From Advenella kashmirensis WT001 (GTDB taxonomy: Bacteria; Pseudomonadota; Gammaproteobacteria; Burkholderiales; Burkholderiaceae_B), in NCBI RefSeq assembly GCF_000219915.2, contig NC_017964.1:3844001-3908000 (forward strand): 64,000 bases of DNA, written 5' to 3'. The notes below the pieces were generated by a model, which had not been told where the DNA came from, did not search any database, and worked only from the letters and a program-made list of their open reading frames with translations. Both the position numbers and the translations under genes were made by a program. This document shows, piece by piece, positions 9,258 through 17,474 of this stretch (positions are counted from its first letter, which is position 1; each line of letters opens with the position of its first letter).

Positions 9258-9707
9258 TTACGCAGCCCTGCCCGATACCTGGGTTTGGCTGCGTAAGCCG
9301 TTATTGCTCTGGCCGTTGGTTGGGCGCCAGTCAGGGCAGAATGCCAAAAGCGGCGAGAGATAACTTTGCTTTACCCGCAAGATGTTGATCTGCCTTGCTT
9401 CAATCTCGCAGACCGTGCCGCTGCGACCCGTTACACCATCCAGAAAATGCCGGCGCCGTAGCGGACCACATAACCACAGCGCGTCTCCCTGGTGCATGGA
9501 CCATGCCACCTGTTCTGCCTGAATTCCATACAGTACGGCGTCATGATGTTCGCTGCTTATGACGATTTCATTTGTATATTCGTCACGCTGCTCGCTGCGG
9601 GTTTCAAGGGTGATACGCAGTACGGCCGTACCATCGGGAAAATAGTGCAGGCACGGATCAGCAAGCAGGTCACCCAGCACAGTCATTTCATTCAGATATC
9701 GTTGCAT
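9258..9707 (-). CDS. Single-stranded DNA-binding-like OB-fold protein
   Basis: About 149 residues. The pattern of an SSB OB fold is readable: VLGDLLADPCLHYFPDGTAVLRITLET at the N-terminus, VLYGIQAEQVAWSMHQGDALWLCGPLR in the middle, then a strand EIEARQINIL. It lacks the acidic DDDIPF-type C-terminal tip of true SSB; the tail (PTNGQSNNGLRSQTQVSGRAA) is basic-neutral. It is therefore probably a divergent SSB paralogue or PriB-like single-strand binder, not the housekeeping SSB. The start at 9707 has GGAG eight bases upstream; an upstream in-frame start at 9773 would lie inside the znuA terminator region. It follows znuA by about 110 bases. Confidence 0.65.
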   Translation of the reverse strand: MQRYLNEMTVLGDLLADPCLHYFPDGTAVLRITLETRSEQRDEYTNEIVISSEHHDAVLYGIQAEQVAWSMHQGDALWLCGPLRRRHFLDGVTGRSGTVCEIEARQINILRVKQSYLSPLLAFCPDWRPTNGQSNNGLRSQTQVSGRAA

Positions 9708-9731
9708 CGCGCGCTCCACATCGTCAAAAGC

Positions 9732-9756
9732 AAAAAGGGCGACCCTGCGCCGCCCC
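9732..9756 (-). terminator. Intrinsic terminator after znuA
   Basis: On the minus strand GGGCG (from 9755) pairs with CGCCC (to 9737) around a nine-base loop and is followed directly by TTTTT (9736-9732). It lies about 60 bases beyond the znuA stop and before the SSB-like start, separating the two units at least partly. Confidence 0.65.
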
Positions 9757-9816
9757 TGTTTAACTCGGTTCAAGCCACGCCAGGCGCACGCCAGCAGGCG
9801 CCCCCGGCAGCGGCAA

Positions 9817-10803
9817 CTATTTCTTCAGGATCGCCTTGGTAATGGTGTCGGCGTTGTATTGCATCATCTTCAAATAGGTCGGGGCGGGCTCATCGGGGCC
9901 GGACAGCGCATCCGAATACAGCTTGCCGCCCACAGCCACGTTGCCTTCCGAGGCAATCTGCTTGATCAGAGCCGGATTGCTGATATTTTCCATGAACACG
10001 GCAGACCCTTTGTCCTCCCGAATCTGACGGATAATCGCAGCAACATCCGCGGCAGTCGCTTCGGTCGCCGAGGAAGTGCCCTCGGGCGCCAGCAACGTCA
10101 GGCCATAGGTAGCACCCAGATAGCCGAAGGCATCATGCGAGGTGATGAGCGTACGTTTGTCTTTGGGCAATGCGGAGAACGCCGCTTTGACAGACTCATG
10201 CAGCGCCTGCAGTTTTTCCGTATAGGCACTGGCGTTTGCCTTGTATGACTCGCATCCTGCACTGTCGACCTTGCACAAGGCATCAGCAATATTTTTCACA
10301 TAAATCATGGCGTTGGGCACAGACTGCCAGGCATGAGGGTCATACTCGCCATGATCATGTTCATGTTCATGTTCATGAGCATGATCGTGATCGTGATCGT
10401 GGCCATGATCGTGATCATCATGGGCCGGCTCTGCCCCATGCCCGTGTTCGTCTTCGGTGTTTTTCAGGGGCTCAATACCCTTGGTGACCTCCACCACGGG
10501 GGCCTTGGTTTCGCTGGATTTAGCCAGCCGCTGCATAAACGTATCGAACTGCAAGCCATTGGCCAGCACCAGGTCGGCACGCTTGAACGCGATCACGTCG
10601 GTTGGCCGGGGCTCATAGGCATGCACATCGCCATTGACGGGAACAATGGACTTGACCGTGATACGATCGCCCCCCACCTGACTGGCAAAATCCTCAAGAA
10701 TGGAAAAGCTGGTCACGACATTGACCGTTGCGGCGCTGACGCTACCCATGAAAGCCACGCCGATGGCGCCGGAAATAAAAAGCTGTTTGAACACAGTGTG
10801 CAC
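9817..10803 (-). CDS. znuA: Zinc ABC transporter periplasmic binding protein
   Basis: About 328 residues, a cluster A-I (TroA-fold) metal receptor that hands Zn2+ to a ZnuBC permease. The preferred start is GTG at 10803 (AGAGG six bases upstream), giving a signal peptide ending SVSA. Metal ligands: His of GDVHAYEPRP, His of YDPHAWQS, His of TSHDAFGYLG and a C-terminal acid. A very His/Asp/Glu-rich loop at about residues 120-160 (repeated HDHDHDHAHEHEHEHDH) is typical of zinc-specific ZnuA and distinguishes it from Mn receptors. No znuB, znuC or zur adjoins it, so the permease must be encoded elsewhere. A Zur-type palindrome lies upstream. Confidence 0.92.
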   Translation of the reverse strand: MHTVFKQLFISGAIGVAFMGSVSAATVNVVTSFSILEDFASQVGGDRITVKSIVPVNGDVHAYEPRPTDVIAFKRADLVLANGLQFDTFMQRLAKSSETKAPVVEVTKGIEPLKNTEDEHGHGAEPAHDDHDHGHDHDHDHAHEHEHEHDHGEYDPHAWQSVPNAMIYVKNIADALCKVDSAGCESYKANASAYTEKLQALHESVKAAFSALPKDKRTLITSHDAFGYLGATYGLTLLAPEGTSSATEATAADVAAIIRQIREDKGSAVFMENISNPALIKQIASEGNVAVGGKLYSDALSGPDEPAPTYLKMMQYNADTITKAILKK

Positions 10804-10873
10804 GTGAAACCTCTGGGTAAGAATGGGGCCGCGCCCTCGCGCGGCGGGCAGATGTATAGCTAATTCAATTTCA

Positions 10874-10891
10874 GTTATGTTATAACATAAC
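10874..10891. promoter_or_regulatory. Zur-type box upstream of znuA
   Basis: GTTATGTTATAACATAAC is a perfect 18-base palindrome and closely matches the ATGTTATAACAT core of proteobacterial Zur boxes. It lies 70 bases from the znuA GTG start and about 150 bases from the divergent symporter gene. Zinc repression of znuA is expected; an effect on the symporter is possible but unsupported. Confidence 0.75.
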
Positions 10892-11042
10892 ACTAAAAGC
10901 GTCAATAAATTCTGTACTTTCCGTCACCATTATTAGTCTGCCCAGTCCTTTTCCGGCGAAAAAGAATCAGGTATTCTTGAGCCTGCGACGGCGGGGAGAA
11001 GCCTTCGCCAAAAATCAATTCAATATAAAGGAGTGAAGTACG

Positions 11043-12404
11043 ATGCAGTATTTGGACGTACTGAAGGCATTTTTTGATACCGTGGGCGGCTGGGTGTGGG
11101 GACCCGTCATGCTCGTGTTCCTGGTCGGAACCGGTGTTTATCTGACCCTGCGACTGGCATTTCTGCAATTTACCATGCTGCCCTTCGCCCTCAAACAGGC
11201 GTTTACGCCCCATCCCAAAAAGAGCGACGGCAGCGATGATCAGGGTGATATTTCCCATTTTGGCGCACTGATGACTGCCCTTTCGGCCACCATTGGCACC
11301 GGCAATATTGCAGGCGTAGCGACGGCGGTGGTTCTGGGCGGGCCTGGCGCCGTTTTCTGGATGTGGATCACCGCCATTTTCGGCATGGCCACCAAGTTTG
11401 GCGAAGGTGTGCTGGCGGTCAAATACCGGATCGTCAATGAACGCGGCGAGATGTCCGGCGGACCAATGTATTACATTGAACGCGGCCTGAACTGGAAATG
11501 GCTTGCCATTTTGTTCGCGCTGTTTGGCACCCTGGCCTCTTTCGGCATCGGCAGTTCGGTGCAGTCCAATTCCGTGGCCCAATCCATCCAGGCCAGTTTT
11601 GCCATTGATCCCATGATCACCGGAATCGTGCTCACCGTGTTTACAGCGATCGTGATCCTGGGCGGCATCAAAAGCATTGCGGTTGCATCATCGTTCATTG
11701 TGCCGTTCATGGCCATTTTTTACGTCGCTGGCGGGCTGATCATTATTTTCATGCATCTGGATCTGCTGGGTCCGGCCTTTGCCACAATCTTTCGTGATGC
11801 GTTCAGTGGCGAAGCCGTCGCAGGCGGCGCCATTGGCACCGTCATCCGCTATGGCGTGGCGCGAGGCGTATTTTCAAATGAAGCCGGGATGGGTAGCGCC
11901 CCTATTGCCGCTGCCGCAGCAAAAACCGATCATCCGGTGCGCCAGGCGCTGGTGTCCATGACAGGCACATTCCTGGACACCATTGTGGTGTGCAGCATAA
12001 CCGGCCTGGTGCTGGTCATGGGCGGCATTTACACGAACGGCGAGACCGGTGCAGCGCTGACCACCCAGACATTCAATCTGTTGCTGCCGGGCCCCGGCGG
12101 CTGGATCGTCACCATTGGGCTGGTCTTCTTTGCCTACTCCACGATTCTGGGTTGGTGCTATTACGGCGAAAAATGTGCGTCCTATCTGCTGGGTGAATGG
12201 TTTGTACTGCCCTATCGCATTATTTATGTAGCCAGTGTGATGATCGGCACGATTGCCAGCCTGGACCTGGTCTGGGCCGCTGCCGATACCTTCAACGGCC
12301 TGATGGCGGTGCCCAACCTGATTGCATTGGTATTGCTGTCAGGGGTAATTGTTAAGGAAACCCGCGACTTTATCGCTAAACGTAAATCGGGCGAATTGCC
12401 TTAA
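11043..12404 (+). CDS. AGCS family sodium:alanine/glycine symporter
   Basis: A 453-residue inner-membrane transporter with about ten to eleven hydrophobic segments. The AGCS family block ALSATIGTGNIAGVATAVVLGGPGAVFWMW (read in parts near residues 79-108) is intact, as are YGVARGVFSNEAGMGSAPIAAAAA and the C-terminal GWCYYGEKC. Members such as AlsT/DagA couple Na+ to uptake of alanine or glycine. Start supported by AAGGAG. It is divergent from znuA and carries no partner gene; the substrate is assigned by family only. Confidence 0.9.
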   Translation: MQYLDVLKAFFDTVGGWVWGPVMLVFLVGTGVYLTLRLAFLQFTMLPFALKQAFTPHPKKSDGSDDQGDISHFGALMTALSATIGTGNIAGVATAVVLGGPGAVFWMWITAIFGMATKFGEGVLAVKYRIVNERGEMSGGPMYYIERGLNWKWLAILFALFGTLASFGIGSSVQSNSVAQSIQASFAIDPMITGIVLTVFTAIVILGGIKSIAVASSFIVPFMAIFYVAGGLIIIFMHLDLLGPAFATIFRDAFSGEAVAGGAIGTVIRYGVARGVFSNEAGMGSAPIAAAAAKTDHPVRQALVSMTGTFLDTIVVCSITGLVLVMGGIYTNGETGAALTTQTFNLLLPGPGGWIVTIGLVFFAYSTILGWCYYGEKCASYLLGEWFVLPYRIIYVASVMIGTIASLDLVWAAADTFNGLMAVPNLIALVLLSGVIVKETRDFIAKRKSGELP

Positions 12405-12512
12405 TCGATCGCCAGGGCTTGCAGTCGGCTTCAGGGCTGCTGCAAGCCCTGCACTTGGCCGCAACACAAGCGCCTGCCAAGGCAAACGACAGCGCACATA
12501 TCGCAACAAGAA

Positions 12513-12546
12513 AACAGCAGGGTCGGGCTCCAACGGCCCTGCTGTT
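12513..12546 (-). terminator. Terminator between the symporter and hugZ-like genes
   Basis: Perfect ten-pair stem AACAGCAGGG (12513-12522) with CCCTGCTGTT (12537-12546), 14-base loop. On the minus strand it is followed by TTCTTG after the stem-closing TT, serving the hugZ-like gene; on the plus strand it follows the symporter by about 110 bases but has little T-run. Confidence 0.6.
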
Positions 12547-12609
12547 TGCAGTCTTCAGCCACTTAATGGCACAACGGCAAACAGCCCGTGCCCTGGCGCA
12601 GGCGCGCGA

Positions 12610-13128
12610 TTAACGATACTGATCGATATTTTTATCGTTCAGCGCAATAGCGCCTTCGGACAGATCCATGGGATCAAAAACAAACGCCTTCCCGAAACCC
12701 TGCACCAGCGTTGCACGCAGCGGCGTCAGGCGATACAGGGTGAAATCGTCCAGGCTATCGAGCAATGCAACCGTCTTGCCAGCGCGCTGGCCAAGCAATG
12801 TGATCGCTCGATCATGCTCCTCTGACCCTTTTTCTACCGGGGACGCAGTAACTTGGTAATTGAGGCGCAGGCGCGCATAAATATTGCGTGCCCGGCTCTC
12901 GTCCTCGATCAGAAGGATGTCCAGGGCTGGCTGCACTTTCAGGTTCTGACCATGCACGGCCAGCGCAGAAACCAGGATATAAAACCGGTCATCCATATAG
13001 GCAAAGGGTGTATAACTGGCGCATGGCGCATGCTGTGCATTGGTTGTAGCCATGATCAGGCTAAGGCACTCCTGGTGCAACCGATCAATCTCGGGCGCCA
13101 GCGTGAGCATATCGATATTATTACTCAT
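12610..13128 (-). CDS. HugZ/HutZ-like haem utilisation protein (PNPOx fold)
   Basis: A 172-residue split-barrel protein of the pyridoxamine-phosphate-oxidase superfamily. It resembles HugZ/HutZ: LIMATTNAQHAPCASYTPFAYMDDRFYILVSALAVHGQNL followed by the acidic-rich ILLIEDESRARNIYARLRLNYQ (read in parts). HutZ-type proteins bind haem and support its cytoplasmic degradation for iron release. The start at 13128 has GGAAGA seven bases upstream; the frame runs further upstream without similarity. No haem transport genes are adjacent, so a role in haem use rests on family alone. Confidence 0.75.
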   Translation of the reverse strand: MSNNIDMLTLAPEIDRLHQECLSLIMATTNAQHAPCASYTPFAYMDDRFYILVSALAVHGQNLKVQPALDILLIEDESRARNIYARLRLNYQVTASPVEKGSEEHDRAITLLGQRAGKTVALLDSLDDFTLYRLTPLRATLVQGFGKAFVFDPMDLSEGAIALNDKNIDQYR

Positions 13129-13441
13129 ATGAGATTCTTCCATACGGTTTGAAAGGCGCTGCTGGCGGCTGCATGCAAAGCCAGTGCGCCTGACACCGGA
13201 AAGTGTACCAGATCCCTGTCTTACGGCAGTTGTTGCAAATCCCTGGTAGCGGCGGTAGGTTGGCACGTACCCAACGCCTGTATTTATCGTCTTTACAGGC
13301 AGGGCGCTGACGGCAGTCCGGGCGCAAACGGCAATAAAAAACCCTGGGCTGTTGCACAGGCAATAGACCAGGGTGTTACCCTTTTTACCAGAGTTTTATA
13401 AACCACGATCAAACGGTATGATCACGGTCCTTGTCTCGCTC
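13129..13441. other. Intergenic, hugZ-like gene to small ORF
   Basis: Holds the promoter region of the hugZ-like gene and the terminator of the small ORF. No further gene is convincing. Confidence 0.5.
13336..13374 (-). terminator. Strong intrinsic terminator after the 38-residue ORF
   Basis: Minus-strand stem ACCCTGG (13374-13368) with CCAGGGT (13347-13341), an inner stem TTGC/GCAA with a four-base loop, then a run of six T (13341-13336). It ends transcription coming from the small ORF at 13442-13558. Confidence 0.8.
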
Positions 13442-13558
13442 TTAATCCCAGTACGTTTCCCTTTGGCCGCTCTTCATGGTTCCCAGCAGGGTGACTGCGT
13501 AGCAGATTTTGTCCAGGACAGAATCGAACATATCGCTGTAGAAATGATGGCGGTGCAT
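13442..13558 (-). CDS. Small ORF, 38 residues, unknown function
   Basis: Starts MHRHHFYSDMFDSVLDKICY and ends GQRETYWD. A good Shine-Dalgarno (AAAGGGG, eight bases before ATG) precedes it, and a strong intrinsic terminator follows about 70 bases after the stop, so it looks like a compact single-gene transcript. The middle (KICYAVTLLGTM) is mildly hydrophobic but too short for a clear membrane helix; the N-terminus is His/Asp rich, which could bind metal. I do not recognise it. The alternative is that the transcript is a small RNA and the ORF is incidental. Confidence 0.5.
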   Translation of the reverse strand: MHRHHFYSDMFDSVLDKICYAVTLLGTMKSGQRETYWD

Positions 13559-13921
13559 AGTAATACCCCTTTACAAGAAAAATACACAGATTCGAGCTGT
13601 TGCGGCGAGAAAAGAAAATATTCTGTCGAAACCTCTCACCGGATATACAGCAAGTTGCATGCCAGGTTTTTACAGCAGCCATCCGCATCAATCAGCGAGT
13701 TATCGGTCAAGAAACGCCCCATATTAGTACAAACCCTTGGAAAGCGCCCGAATAGCTGGCGCAATGCGCCGTGTTGTCACATCAATGGCGCCCGCATCGG
13801 CGCGTGCATCCGGTTCAGCCCGCACGGCGCGATGACCGTCGTGTTGGCGCTAGTCATTGTGTGAATACAGCCCGCCCGGTTATGATGACGGCAACCTCAA
13901 TTGACTCACAAGGACAGAATC
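13559..13921. other. Intergenic, 363 bases, no gene seen
   Basis: Must hold the promoters of the small ORF (leftward) and of the YbaY/META gene (rightward). A longer plus-strand open frame crosses this area but has no recognisable domain or good start. Nothing else stands out. Confidence 0.4.
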
Positions 13922-14749
13922 ATGATTCAGGCTTTTCTTCGACCCTTGCTGGCTATGACATGTGTGATCGGGTCATATGCGCAGGCGGCAACGCTCCAGG
14001 GTACGGCAATCTATCGCGAACGTATTGCCGCGCCGGCCGATGCCGTATTCGAAGCAAGTCTGCATCAAGTACAGCCGGACGGCACTGCCGGACCCGTAGT
14101 GGGTCATGCAGCCCTGAACCCTGCCGGCCAGACCCCCTTCAAGTTTGAAATTGTCTACGACGCCACTGTCCCGCCCGGACAACAATACCGGGTTAGCACA
14201 GCGCTATCGGTGCAGGGCCGTGTCCTTTTTTCCGGCGCTGCACCGGTCACACTGCCCCAGGCCGACAACCAGCCGCTCATGATTCTGATGAGAAAAGGCA
14301 CTCCAAAAGATACAGCCGGGGCCATGGCCGCAGCTGCTGCCTCATCCGTTGCGCCCGCGGCGAGCCAGGGGCCCGGCAGCGCAGCAGCCAAGCCCGACAG
14401 CCCCTTGCGCAATACCTACTGGAAGCTGGTCACCCTACAGGGCAAGGCCGTCAAGGCGCACGATCAGCAACGTGAGGCACATATCGTGTTTTCGGCCAGC
14501 GACGATAGGCTCTCCGGGAGTAGCGGCTGCAATCGTATGATGGGCGGCTTCGAAGAGAAAGGCGATCAGTTGAAGCTCAAACAGGTGGCCGGCACCATGA
14601 TGGCCTGCCCGCAAGGGATGGCAGTGGAAACTGCATTCCTGAATGCCCTGCTTACTGTGACACGCTATAGAATCAGCGCGGAGCATCTGGACATGCTGGA
14701 TGCCAGCGGCAATATTGTGGCCGGTTTTGACGCGGTTGCTCTGCAATAA
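13922..14749 (+). CDS. Exported YbaY-META (HslJ-like) two-domain protein
   Basis: A 275-residue envelope protein. The ATG at 13922 has AAGGA upstream and gives a signal peptide ending AQAA; no lipobox Cys, so probably periplasmic. Residues about 22-115 form a YbaY-like beta domain (LQGTAIYRERIAAPADAVFEASL, VPPGQQYRV). An Ala/Pro/Ser linker follows at about 120-160. Residues about 165-270 are a META/HslJ domain with TYWKLVTLQGK, GSSGCNRMMGGFE and the MACPQGM...AFL block. HslJ relates to outer-membrane stress and novobiocin resistance in E. coli; the precise role of the fusion is unknown. Confidence 0.8.
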   Translation: MIQAFLRPLLAMTCVIGSYAQAATLQGTAIYRERIAAPADAVFEASLHQVQPDGTAGPVVGHAALNPAGQTPFKFEIVYDATVPPGQQYRVSTALSVQGRVLFSGAAPVTLPQADNQPLMILMRKGTPKDTAGAMAAAAASSVAPAASQGPGSAAAKPDSPLRNTYWKLVTLQGKAVKAHDQQREAHIVFSASDDRLSGSSGCNRMMGGFEEKGDQLKLKQVAGTMMACPQGMAVETAFLNALLTVTRYRISAEHLDMLDASGNIVAGFDAVALQ

Positions 14750-14863
14750 GCGCGCCAGGCGCCGGTTCGTGCCTGCGCCTGTCCCATCCGGCCATGGGCG
14801 GGCCAACACCCTGACCATTGCTTCTTACATTCTTACTTATTTGAGACGGCAAGAACATCTCCC

Positions 14864-15367
14864 ATGTATAGCATCCCTACCCTCTTTTTACACGGCATCA
14901 TGATCGGCATTGCCGCAACTGTTATCCTGGATATCTGGGCGCTTGTGGCAAAACGCGCCTACGATGCAGCGCCGGCCAACTGGGCACTGGCCGGACGCTG
15001 GTTTGCCCACATGAAAGACGGTGTCTATCGGCACGACAATATTGCAGATGCCATCCCAGTTCGCGGCGAACTGGCTATCGGCTGGATCGCCCATTACGTG
15101 ATCGGTATTGTGTACGGCATATTGGTCGTGGCTATCTGGTTCTTCCAGAATGCCAGTTACCCGACTCTGTTTGCCCCGTTTCTGGTTGGCCTGGTGCTGG
15201 CCACCTGCGCCGCCTGGTTTCTGATGCAACCCGGCCTGGGCCTGGGCGTGGCCGCCCGCAAGACGCCGGATCCGCTGCGCATGCGACTGCGCACCATCGT
15301 CAACCACGTTGTATTCAGTCTTGCTTTGTACCTGAGTGCAATTGCGCTGTCTGACTATCTGGCCTGA
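14864..15367 (+). CDS. DUF2938 membrane protein
   Basis: A 167-residue membrane protein with four hydrophobic segments, matching the DUF2938 layout: LHGIMIGIAATVILDIWALV at the N-terminus, AGRWFAHMKDGVYRHDNI in the first loop, GWIAHYVIGIVYGILVV in the second helix, and a PDPLRMRLRTIVNHVVFSLALYL ending (read in parts). Function of the family is unknown. Its 3' end overlaps the convergent MFS gene by 13 bases. Confidence 0.75.
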   Translation: MYSIPTLFLHGIMIGIAATVILDIWALVAKRAYDAAPANWALAGRWFAHMKDGVYRHDNIADAIPVRGELAIGWIAHYVIGIVYGILVVAIWFFQNASYPTLFAPFLVGLVLATCAAWFLMQPGLGLGVAARKTPDPLRMRLRTIVNHVVFSLALYLSAIALSDYLA

Positions 15368-16671
15368 ATCCGGGCCTGACGCCGGCGTTGTTCGCGCAAC
15401 TGCACTTCATGACCGTCCAGGCTGAACTGCACACGATACTGCACCAGCTTGACGGCCAACGCCCGGTACTTGAACATGTACCGCAGCCCCACTAGCATGG
15501 CGAGCACGCCGGCCGCGGCGCCAACACCCAACGACCAGCGGGGGCCAAACGCATCGGCGACCCATCCGACAATGGGCGCCCCAATGAGCGTACCGCCCAA
15601 CGCAATAGCCATGTAAATCGCCATCACCCGTCCGCGCATGGCCGCATCGGTGGACATTTGCACCGTGCTGTTCACGGTCGTATTAAAAGTCTGGGCAGCA
15701 ATCCCCAGCACCACAAGCACTACACCAAAGACCCAGTAATTGGGCGAGATTGCAGCCAGCACACACCCAAAACCGAAGATGCCCGCACCAGTTAACACAT
15801 ATGCAATACGTGGACGAGCCCGACGTGCGGCCAGCAACGCACCACAAACCGAGCCGATGGCCATGGTCGAAGACAGCAAGCCGTATTCATTAGCGCCAAC
15901 ATGGAAAGTGGTCACAGACATGGTCGAGATATAAATGGGAAAGTTAAGCCCAAAGGTGCCGATCAGAAAAAGCATCATGAACAGCGCCTTCAGATCGGGC
16001 CGGCTCCAGACGTAACGAAACCCCTGGACCAGGCTGCCCGCTGTACGCGGCGCCCGCTTGGTCCGGTTAAGATCCTGCACTTTAAGGCGCAACAGCGAGG
16101 CAATCACCGCCAGGTACGTGATGGCGTTGATAAGGAAGACCCAACCGGTGCCCACGCCGGCAATCAGCAAACCGGCAACCGCCGGGCCGATCATGCGGGC
16201 AGCATTGAAGGAGGCCGAATTTAAGGCAACCGCATTGGACAGATCAGTATCGCCAACCAGCTCGGAAACGAAGGTCTGGCGCGCCGGCGCATCAAAGGCC
16301 GTGACGCAGCCCAGCAAAAGCGCAAAGATATACACATGCCATAATTGCACCAGGCCGGTGAGCGTGAGCAGCCCCAGGCCAAGCGCCAGCAAACCCATGG
16401 CTGCCTGCGTTGCAATCAATAGTTTGCGCCGATCCAGGTAATCAGCGGCAAGGCCGGTCACAGGCAGAAGAAAAATCTGGGGGCCAAACTGCAACGCCAT
16501 TACAATACCTACGGCAGTGGCATTGTTTTGGGTCAGATAAGTGAGTACCAACCAGTCTTGTGCAGTACGCTGCATCCAGGTGCCAACGTTGGACACAATG
16601 GCGCCCCCTGCCCAGATTCGATAATTCCGAATGGCAAGAGATCTGAATGTGCCGCTTTTGATGGTACCCAC
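15355..16671 (-). CDS. MFS exporter, EntS-like (MFS_3)
   Basis: A 438-residue, 12-helix major facilitator. The N-terminus (FRSLAIRNYRIWAGGAIVSNVGTWMQRTAQDWLVL, in parts) and TAFDAPARQTFVSELVGDTDLSNAVALNSASFNAARMIGPAVAG (in parts) are typical of the EntS/MFS_3 exporters, which pump enterobactin and other small molecules outward. The likely start is GTG at 16671, close behind a G-rich Shine-Dalgarno. A MarR regulator lies upstream on the same strand, 130 bases away, suggesting drug- or phenol-responsive export. A perfect inverted repeat sits between them. Confidence 0.85.
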   Translation of the reverse strand: MGTIKSGTFRSLAIRNYRIWAGGAIVSNVGTWMQRTAQDWLVLTYLTQNNATAVGIVMALQFGPQIFLLPVTGLAADYLDRRKLLIATQAAMGLLALGLGLLTLTGLVQLWHVYIFALLLGCVTAFDAPARQTFVSELVGDTDLSNAVALNSASFNAARMIGPAVAGLLIAGVGTGWVFLINAITYLAVIASLLRLKVQDLNRTKRAPRTAGSLVQGFRYVWSRPDLKALFMMLFLIGTFGLNFPIYISTMSVTTFHVGANEYGLLSSTMAIGSVCGALLAARRARPRIAYVLTGAGIFGFGCVLAAISPNYWVFGVVLVVLGIAAQTFNTTVNSTVQMSTDAAMRGRVMAIYMAIALGGTLIGAPIVGWVADAFGPRWSLGVGAAAGVLAMLVGLRYMFKYRALAVKLVQYRVQFSLDGHEVQLREQRRRQARIQAR

Positions 16672-16724
16672 AACTCCCCCCGCGATGCCGAAAAATGGTT
16701 CTGAAGGTCGACAAGACGCGGGCG

Positions 16725-16753
16725 CTGTCGTCTCCTTTCAGTAGAGACGACAG
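16725..16753 (-). promoter_or_regulatory. Perfect inverted repeat between marR and the MFS gene
   Basis: CTGTCGTCTC (16725-16734) and GAGACGACAG (16744-16753) form a perfect ten-pair stem with a nine-base loop. No T-run follows on either strand, so it is less likely a terminator; a regulator-binding site or RNA hairpin that sets downstream expression are the alternatives. Confidence 0.5.
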
Positions 16754-16801
16754 GCGACGCGGGATCGTCGGCGATGGTGCTGCGCGTAAAAACCGCCGCG
16801 G

Positions 16802-17254
16802 TCAGTGACTAACGAGTCGCTTGAGCAGCTCTATGGCTTTGGCCAGCGATTCCTGTTCTTTTGTGTTGTAGCAGGCGTAGATTTCCCGCAGCAGCCAGTC
16901 TTCCCTGGCGGCGCGACTGGCCTGGATCATGGTGAGAAACTGCGGTGTCAGTGACAGTATGGTCTGGCGACCATCGGCCGGATCGGGCGTACCCTTGATA
17001 TGGCCCGCAGCTTCCAGACCGGATACCGTTGCGCCCATCGATTGTGGCCTGACACCTTCGGCACGCGCCAAGGCGGTCACTGTCGTGGGCCCGTCGCGCT
17101 CCAGACGCAACAATACCGAACGCTGCGAAGGGGTGAAGTCCCCTGCGCTGGCCTGGGCACGCAGCTTGCGTGTAAACGAGGAAATCAGAATGCGCAGTTC
17201 TGCAGCCAGTTCCGATACCCGCGCCTGTTCGGGGCTCAACGGTTTCTTATCCAT
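16802..17254 (-). CDS. MarR-family transcriptional regulator
   Basis: About 150 residues. A winged helix core is clear: FTPSQRSVLLRLERDGPTTVTALARAEGVRPQSMGATVSGLEAAGHI, then the wing PDPADGRQTILSLT (read in parts). N- and C-terminal helices would make the dimer. MarR proteins repress neighbouring efflux genes and release on binding aromatic ligands; the downstream MFS exporter is the obvious target. The start at 17254 begins the conserved region; no strong Shine-Dalgarno is visible. Confidence 0.85.
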   Translation of the reverse strand: MDKKPLSPEQARVSELAAELRILISSFTRKLRAQASAGDFTPSQRSVLLRLERDGPTTVTALARAEGVRPQSMGATVSGLEAAGHIKGTPDPADGRQTILSLTPQFLTMIQASRAAREDWLLREIYACYNTKEQESLAKAIELLKRLVSH

Positions 17255-17474
17255 AGCGCCATGGTAGCAGATTAACAGGAAAACTACAAAGGTAACCTTC
17301 TTTTCTGTCGGGCTTTTATCTTTCTGTTTATTGCAGGCCTGGAATGTCGCCGGCAAACCGCTATCGAGCTAACGCTGGCAGAGACGGCATCTGTTCGGAC
17401 ACACCGGACAGGCCTGACGGGCACAGCCTGGCAAGACCACCCGTTAGCGGGCGGCCCTGCCAACGCAATGACGA

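Noticed and set aside
13373..13864. 163-codon plus-strand open frame in the gap before the YbaY/META gene
   Set aside because: No domain, no good ribosome site, and it runs antisense to the better supported small ORF and its terminator.
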